Source: Euclidia mi
Lineage: Eukaryota > Arthropoda > Insecta > Lepidoptera > Erebidae
DNA: 64,000 bases
Direction of reading: 5' to 3'
NCBI GenBank assembly: GCA_944739405.2
Contig: OX123196.2
Location: 51,932,196-51,996,195 of the forward strand
The notes under the pieces: generated by a model
Told to the model about the DNA's origin: nothing
What the model saw: only the letters and a program-made list of their open reading frames with translations
Databases searched by the model: none
Made by a program: the position numbers and the translations under genes
Shown: one piece after another, positions 58,410 through 64,000 of the stretch
Position numbering within the stretch: the first letter of the stretch is position 1
Layout of the letters: every line of letters begins with the position of its first letter

Positions 58410-58795
58410 TAAAATACTGACTTGCACACTAAAATACTATTTGCACACCAAATATGACGAGGTTTCTACAAAATATCATTTGATATGAAGAGTCTCATCC
58501 GCTCGGGAAACTTATCCACTCAGAAAACTTAATAGGTTATGTTAGGTTCTCTTTTGACCCTTAACCCAAAAATAGGAGCCCTGCTTCGCAGGGCTCCGTC
58601 AACTTAGCTTATTAATTTATTTGGTTGTTAAAAGTAAAAAAAAAAATTATATGCTTCTGTAATTGAAAGGTTTATTTTTATTATTAGAGATTTGCAACGG
58701 TCAATAAACAGATGTTCGTTATGAAATATTTTGTGAGTATATTTTGTGGTGCAATTAGTATTTTAGTGTGCAAGTCAGTATTTTTTAGTATTTAT
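58410..58795. mobile_element. MITE-like element with 45-bp inverted ends
   Basis: The left end AAATACTGACTTGCACACTA (from about 58421) and about 25 more bases are repeated inverted at 58750-58795. A small dispersed repeat (58529-58615) sits inside, also found at 40588. Confidence 0.75.
58529..58615 (+). repeat. Small dispersed repeat, copy 2
   Basis: AATAGGTTATGTTAGGTTCT and a perfect hairpin GGAGCCCTG / CAGGGCTCC. Nested in the MITE-like element. Confidence 0.75.
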
Positions 58796-59850
58796 AATCA
58801 GAGATAAATTGAGTAACAGTTAAATACAACCCAAAATAAAATGCCATATCCTCTATCGCTGGGCAACTCAGCAATACTACGAAAAACTGGCATGCTTGCT
58901 ATAAATACTAATGGCGATGCGAAGTGCCGGGGCCATTTAGACCCCGTACTCCACTAACTATTGATTAACCACATCAATGTTCTGAATGGCATCGTTGGGT
59001 CGTTTTTGCCGTTCTTTTAAAACTATTAAGATAAGTAAGGCTGTAGTCTATCTGTGAGGGGAAGTGTTATTGCGAGGTTGGGGTTGGCTTGTATCTGAGT
59101 GGTCTTATGTTGTCAAGTAGTTGTGTGACGCAATAAAGACCTTCTATGATAGATAGTAGATTGGTTATAGGTTTGTTACAAGTTATTGTGATCGGACGAG
59201 GGATAGTGTGTAATTTATAGTAGATAAAAAGACGTGAACACGTTTACTGGAATGTTATGGTATAAAAAGTTGTAAAATGTGAAAATGACGGATGGTCCTA
59301 GATGATTTGCCAACGGAAATCAATTACGTTTTTAGATAAAAAATTACATCGATTTTTCGTGGGTGGTCATGGCTATTTACCTTAGTTAGTTAAAAGTATG
59401 TTAAACTCAACGGATGTTAACTCTCGACTGTTAAAAAATAAATTAAAAAATGATCCGATGACTTTTAAGTCCATTCATTTCGCCAGGAGGACGTAAAGTA
59501 TTTACGAAATGAGTGAATTGAATGAAATTACCGTTTGAAGTCAGTAAAACTTATGTTTCTGTATCAAAAAAACTCAATTTAAAGAAGATCGCAAAGAGTT
59601 TATTTTGTCTTACAGTTTGTTATTGCTTTCCCAAAATGAAAATGTTTTATTGCACGCTTTTATTCACTTCAACCAGTCCCGGTGTCTGTAATGAAATTTG
59701 ACATGCATGTGTATGTAGCGTAGCAATATAATATTATGTAGTCATGGAGCTGCCCTTATGATGGAGCTGGTCTGTAGCCATAGAAGAATCGCATTATAAC
59801 GAAATATCCCCATCAAGATGGGCTCTTTTGATTCACATTGGCAAGAACTT
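58796..59850. other. Unassigned sequence
   Basis: No gene or element recognised. Confidence 0.4.
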
Positions 59851-59859
59851 TGATCTTTT

Positions 59860-60105
59860 TTTTTATAGACTCACGCCTGTATATCCGCGAAGGGGTAGGC
59901 AGAGGTGTAATATTACAACCACATTTCGCCATGGTCGCACGTAATAGGGGGCGAGCCTATTGCCGTTATCGGGCATATTACCAGACTCCGGGCTGCTACT
60001 GCGTATTCGGAAAAACCCAGTAACACTTTTACTCGATCCGGGAATCGAAACCGGGACCTCCGATCAGCAGTCGCATACGCTATCCGCTGGACCACGGAGG
60101 CAGTC
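59860..60105 (-). mobile_element. SINE-2 copy c, full length with target duplication
   Basis: TGATCTTTT at 59851-59859 and 60106-60114 flanks it. Minus strand: head ACTGCCTCCGTGGTCCAGCG, B-box-like GGTTTCGATTCC, body with GGCAATAGGCTCGCCCCC, and tail CTCTGCCTACCCCTTCGCGG then GGCGTGAGT like the LINE at 21690. Confidence 0.9.
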
Positions 60106-60114
60106 TGATCTTTT

Positions 60115-61329
60115 ATGTTCAGCGCATATGAAAGCTTGTTTTTTAAAGTTTTATCTCTTAATTAATTATTGTTTTAGTTTACTTTAGTCTAGACTTTGTG
60201 TAAAAATTTGATTATGCTCTCGACCGAATCAAAGTTGCTTGCATAACATTCGGCGCAACGCCCCGGTCGGTTCGATCGCAGCGCTGTGGTTTAGGGTTTG
60301 ACACCCGACGTTCTAGTTGCGTGAATGTCATACGTGTTGTCTGGGACTATTGTGTGGTCAATCTGACACTTTAACACATACAGGGCCGTGAAATTGTATT
60401 CGTTTTGTTTATTTTTGTAGTATGGTATATTGTGTATGATAAATCAAGTAAAATTTGGCATCAATGCCACGTTTTATTTGTATTGATTTGCCTTTGTTTG
60501 GTCAACATTTATTATTAAATTGGACAGTTTACATATTTGTTTGGTTTATCGTCAGGTATTTTGCTTTAGCTATGTTGTTAATAATAAAGTATTTTAAAGC
60601 AACAACATAAAAAATAGCGTTGCGTCGTCTTTCACTCACAGAATCTACTTTTTGTGATACGGGCTATTATGGAAACATTACTTGCCCTTCCTGGAGCTAA
60701 CTTCAGAATGGTACGATCAACAAAAACGCCACGAAGATAACGAGCAGTCAGTATTACGGTTAATTTGCCGTAGCGCCAAATTCGTATTTGCTACAGTCAT
60801 TTAAAACCATTTCAAATTAAATCTTTAAAAATCTTTTTTTAAACTAAATCTTTAAAAAAGACGACTCCCGCATTAGGCATACATGCTGTGTCGCGGGGGA
60901 CTTTACAAACATACAACCAATGAGCACAATGAATACCCAGACTCGAAACAACAATTTATGAATCACACAAATTGTTGTCTCGTAAAAAATTGTGCAATAG
61001 CATCTTGTGTATATTATAAGCAAATCGCAGTAGCTATCAGTAATCAGTATATGTCTTTTGCGTAAAAAAACAAAGCCGCACAATATCGTTTGCAAGAAGC
61101 ATTGAAGGGTTTCCGCACTCGTAACTAGGGCTCCGTAATTTTACTTAGTAATGCTTGCCTTGACACTATTTGGTAAGTAGAAATGTGGTTGAAAGTTGTA
61201 GGTAGTGATATGTAGGAGGTCTCCAGGCGTTGATGGCCTATTATGACGAATTAACAATTTGTTTTTCTTTGTTACAGGTATGCCAAAGCAGCCGTCGGAG
61301 TCGTAGCAGTTGACTGTAACTTAATCTTA
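60115..61329. other. Unassigned sequence
   Basis: No gene recognised. A splice-acceptor-like TTTTTCTTTGTTACAG at about 61262-61279 has no convincing exon after it. Confidence 0.4.
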
Positions 61330-61564
61330 TAGCCGGTTTTCACCGTCTTTTTGCACATGCCTGGACTACGGCAGGAAAGACGGCGGCCACGTGATGGGTC
61401 ATTAGACGGGCCGGCCGTTTTACCGGTTCATTTAAAGAGGCAGACGTGCCTGTGCTGCAGTTGAGGTCCAATTTGTATGACACTGTTCACATTTGGACGG
61501 GCCATAAAACAGAAATTTATATGACGCTAAACACATTTAAATAGACCGCGAAAACAGCCGGCTA
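61330..61564. mobile_element. 235-bp MITE with TAGCCGG ends
   Basis: Left end TAGCCGGTTTTCACCGTC and right end GACCGCGAAAACAGCCGGCTA are imperfect inverted copies. GC-rich body without coding sequence. Confidence 0.65.
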
Positions 61565-63375
61565 CTTGTATTAGGAACGGGCTCTATTATATTTGAAGTA
61601 TTCAAGTTCGTAGTCCTACCTATGTAGTTTTTACCCGTTATTCAATAGTAAATCAAGCAAACTGCCTTATTTGTATGTTTAGTCTAATCGTGCAGAAATA
61701 ACAACCACTTAACATAAGGCCAATTCCACCTTATAAGTAAAGCAAACAAAATGATTTATACAAGAGCACATGTCTCATAAATGTTTATTAGTCTACTAAA
61801 CGGACTGATCGATGGGAGCGGTGTAGTAGGGTGTCATCTGGGCAGTAAGTGTTGACAACATTAATAAAGGGGGTCCGAGTAGTAACGCCGAGTTTCTTAG
61901 TTAAGTAAGTAACCCAAATAAACATTTTGTGGGACTCTTAACTTTTGCCACATTCGTTATCCCGCTTTGCATCTGTCCATATGTATGAACGCGATTAACT
62001 CCAAAACCACCGAGCATTCTTTTGAATGGTTATCACCAACAGGTAGTGTAATACAGATTCCTAAGAATCGTTAAGGTGTATTATTCGCGCAGGTAAAACC
62101 GGAGTAGAAGTCTAGGTTATATAAATTTACAGAAAATGATTGCTAGATAATTAAATTTAAAATCGACTTCAAATACATTTGGTTGATCATGTTGCATACT
62201 TTTCTACCTATATTGGCTCAATGTCCCTATACTAAAATAATTTTAGCGGGTTTCTACTGTTTCTAGTACCAAAGCGGCGTATGTTAAGTTATATGGTCCC
62301 AAGAGTGATCAGTGTGTAAACTTGCTCGGAGGTTCCACTGAGTCCAAATATTCAAAGACTTCAAATTTATAAGATCAGTTTCTTTTGCATATTTATTTAA
62401 GTCTTGCTAGTCTTAAAACTTTGTAGACAGAGCCGTAGTACATCTAAATTTAGCAATAACAACTACTGCTGTTCACGCTTTTCGCCAAAGTTTGTGCTAG
62501 TACTGAAAAACATTTATAAAACCAATTCTATACACAATCTGTAAACGAATCTGCACCATCACGATCAGCTAACGAGACGGCCAACATTTTCATGCCAGTC
62601 ATCCTATTGTACGACCTCCTTTTAATTTTTCTTCATCATGAAAGTAATAAGATCCTGGCAATGTTATATATATTTTTTAAAGCTGTATCGATTTTACATT
62701 GTATTAAAAATTATGCCAGCTGGCGCTTCCAAATTCCAATTTCAAAACTGCTTCAACAAGAGCACTTTAGTGAAACATGTGTTGGCATTGTTGGCAGAAG
62801 CACATGAGTAGATAAACGGAACAGAGACACAGCTTCATACAACAGCGCGAATCGGTTGCACTACTACAAGCACGCGGCTTATGTGTGCGTGACCACTGGC
62901 CGCTTGTCGTGTACGCGGCGAGACTGGAATAAACCGGTTAACGTAGGCACAGGCAGTTGACAATCTTAGGGTTATTACGACGCACGTTGTTTGTTTTGTA
63001 CGTTGCAAGTTTTAATATTTTAATGTAAAAACGTGGTGTTTTATTATTAATAATGGTTGTTTATTGTACTGTGTGTATGGATAGTACTAGATGAAATAAT
63101 TCAGTCATTATAAAGATTTTAACGATGGTAACGTACAATTGGGTTTTTTTATTAGGTAATTTTGACGCATTTGTTGAATTGCTCGAGCAAAAGTTTCGCG
63201 AATATTTCGATCTTGAAATAAATATTGTCAATGTTGGCAACGAAATACTTAACATGTTTGCATGTTGTCCACCTGGATCTCCTAGCCCGATCCCCCAGAG
63301 GATCCTCATGAACTCATTAGTTGTGAAATTGTGTAAAAGCAATTAATGTTTACAAAACCAATGACTATCAGAAAG
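61565..63375. other. Unassigned sequence
   Basis: A moderately GC-rich patch at 62840-63000 could be a promoter, but no exon is evident. The 73-codon frame at 63125-63346 is not recognised. Confidence 0.4.
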
Positions 63376-63570
63376 TGATCAGCCATCGATAGAGATTACA
63401 AAAACAGGTGCATGCGATTTTGGACCTTATTGACGTAACTCAGAATTTATAATTTTATTAACGTATCAATGTCAAAAAGCAAGAAAATACCAAAAAAAAG
63501 TCATGAATTGTCAATAAGGTTGAAAATCGCATGCACCTGTTTTTTGGTAAGCCCTATCGATGGTTGATCA
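63376..63570. mobile_element. 195-bp MITE with long inverted ends
   Basis: Two nested inverted blocks: TGATCAGCCATCGATAG with CTATCGATGGTTGATCA at the outside, and ACAGGTGCATGCGATTTT with AAAATCGCATGCACCTGT plus about 15 more bases inside. Spacer only about 75 bases. Confidence 0.85.
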
Positions 63571-63884
63571 TTTTATACTCATTTGTTTTGTAGACGTTCA
63601 TTTGTCTTACACAATTTCTTTTAAACTTATTTTAGATACCTATCCCCGTGGTAAATTTAGTGGCACATTATAGCTAAAGGAGATTCCTATGTTTTTTAGT
63701 AAAATAGATCATATTACCAGAAAATATTCAACACTATTAGTGGTATCGTTGGGAATGTCAAATAAATCACGTCGTCGTGTCCTTGGTAATAAATGTATAT
63801 TTTTATTCCGTGCTTTTAAAAGTTTCAGGTGCATGCCGTTTTTGGTTCCACTCGCTATTTTATTTGCAACTGTACTTTTGCCGT

Positions 63885-63990
63885 ATAGCGAATCCGTCGA
63901 GTCCAAGAATCTGCCCAATCCACGAATCTGTCGAGTTGGGAATCTGCCAAATCATGAATCTGTCCAATCCAGAATCTGTCGTATACCGAA
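63885..63990. repeat. Degenerate 16-18 bp tandem repeat
   Basis: Five or six units of the form GAATCTGTCCAATCCA follow one another near the window end and may continue beyond it. Confidence 0.75.
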
Positions 63991-64000
63991 CAAGCGATTT

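Noticed and set aside
61262..61330. A splice acceptor and exon
   Set aside because: The TTTTTCTTTGTTACAG is acceptor-like, but the sequence after it has a stop within 15 codons in the frame that looked best and no coding signal.
63125..63346. A 73-codon frame as a gene or transposase fragment
   Set aside because: No family recognised, and the antisense frame is equally open.
1..64000. A CRISPR array, operon or bacterial system
   Set aside because: No regularly spaced repeats of that type and no prokaryotic gene layout; all content fits an insect nuclear genome.

Overview
This 64-kb window reads as AT-rich insect genomic DNA, most likely from a moth or butterfly (Lepidoptera). The inference rests on what fills it: a BEL/Pao retroelement with a baculovirus-F-like env, a Gypsy-like LTR element with a tRNA-Leu type primer site, Penelope-like elements with GIY-YIG ends, several CR1/Jockey-group and RTE-like LINEs, tRNA-headed SINEs whose tails match the LINEs, short Helitron-like elements and many MITEs. 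No complete host gene was found. The best host-gene candidate is a putative first coding exon at 43221-43302, downstream of a GC-rich patch.

Layout. 1-4297: a LINE (coiled-coil ORF1 with an SGNH-hydrolase-like region, then EN and RT) that appears inserted in the gag of a BEL/Pao element. 4298-11865: that BEL/Pao element (gag, protease, RT, RNase H, integrase, env, probable 3' LTR). 11866-12440: a LINE tail on the minus strand interrupted by a GC-rich MITE. 12924-17569: a Gypsy-like LTR element with two 723-bp LTRs and a 4-bp target duplication. It keeps gag and a protease, has lost RT and integrase, and carries a 155-bp hAT-type MITE and a fold-back pair of Penelope ends. 17570-21690: little that can be named, except a SINE at 18694. 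21690-25190: a nearly full-length but broken LINE on the minus strand. 25425-36890: pieces of a second CR1/Jockey-like LINE family, including a copy at 33171-36358 whose coding frame is open except for one stop, plus SINEs, a Helitron-like element and RTE tails. 36890-46880: mostly unassigned AT-rich DNA with a SINE, a decayed YqaJ-type nuclease gene, the exon candidate and MITEs. 46880-49330: three or more nested retroelements. 50750-56045: MITE, SINE and Helitron-like cluster with tandem repeats. 56180-57702: a 5'-truncated LINE. 57703-64000: MITEs and a SINE in otherwise unassigned DNA.

How the parts relate. The elements form a layered record: LINE into BEL/Pao gag, MITE into LINE, MITE and Penelope into Gypsy, SINE into Helitron-like DNA, polyA element into LINE, Penelope against LINE. 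Two SINE families each share a 3' tail with a LINE family in the same window, which suggests which LINE machinery copied which SINE. Most coding sequences are broken by frameshifts or stops. The least damaged are the BEL/Pao pol and env frames and the LINE at 33171.
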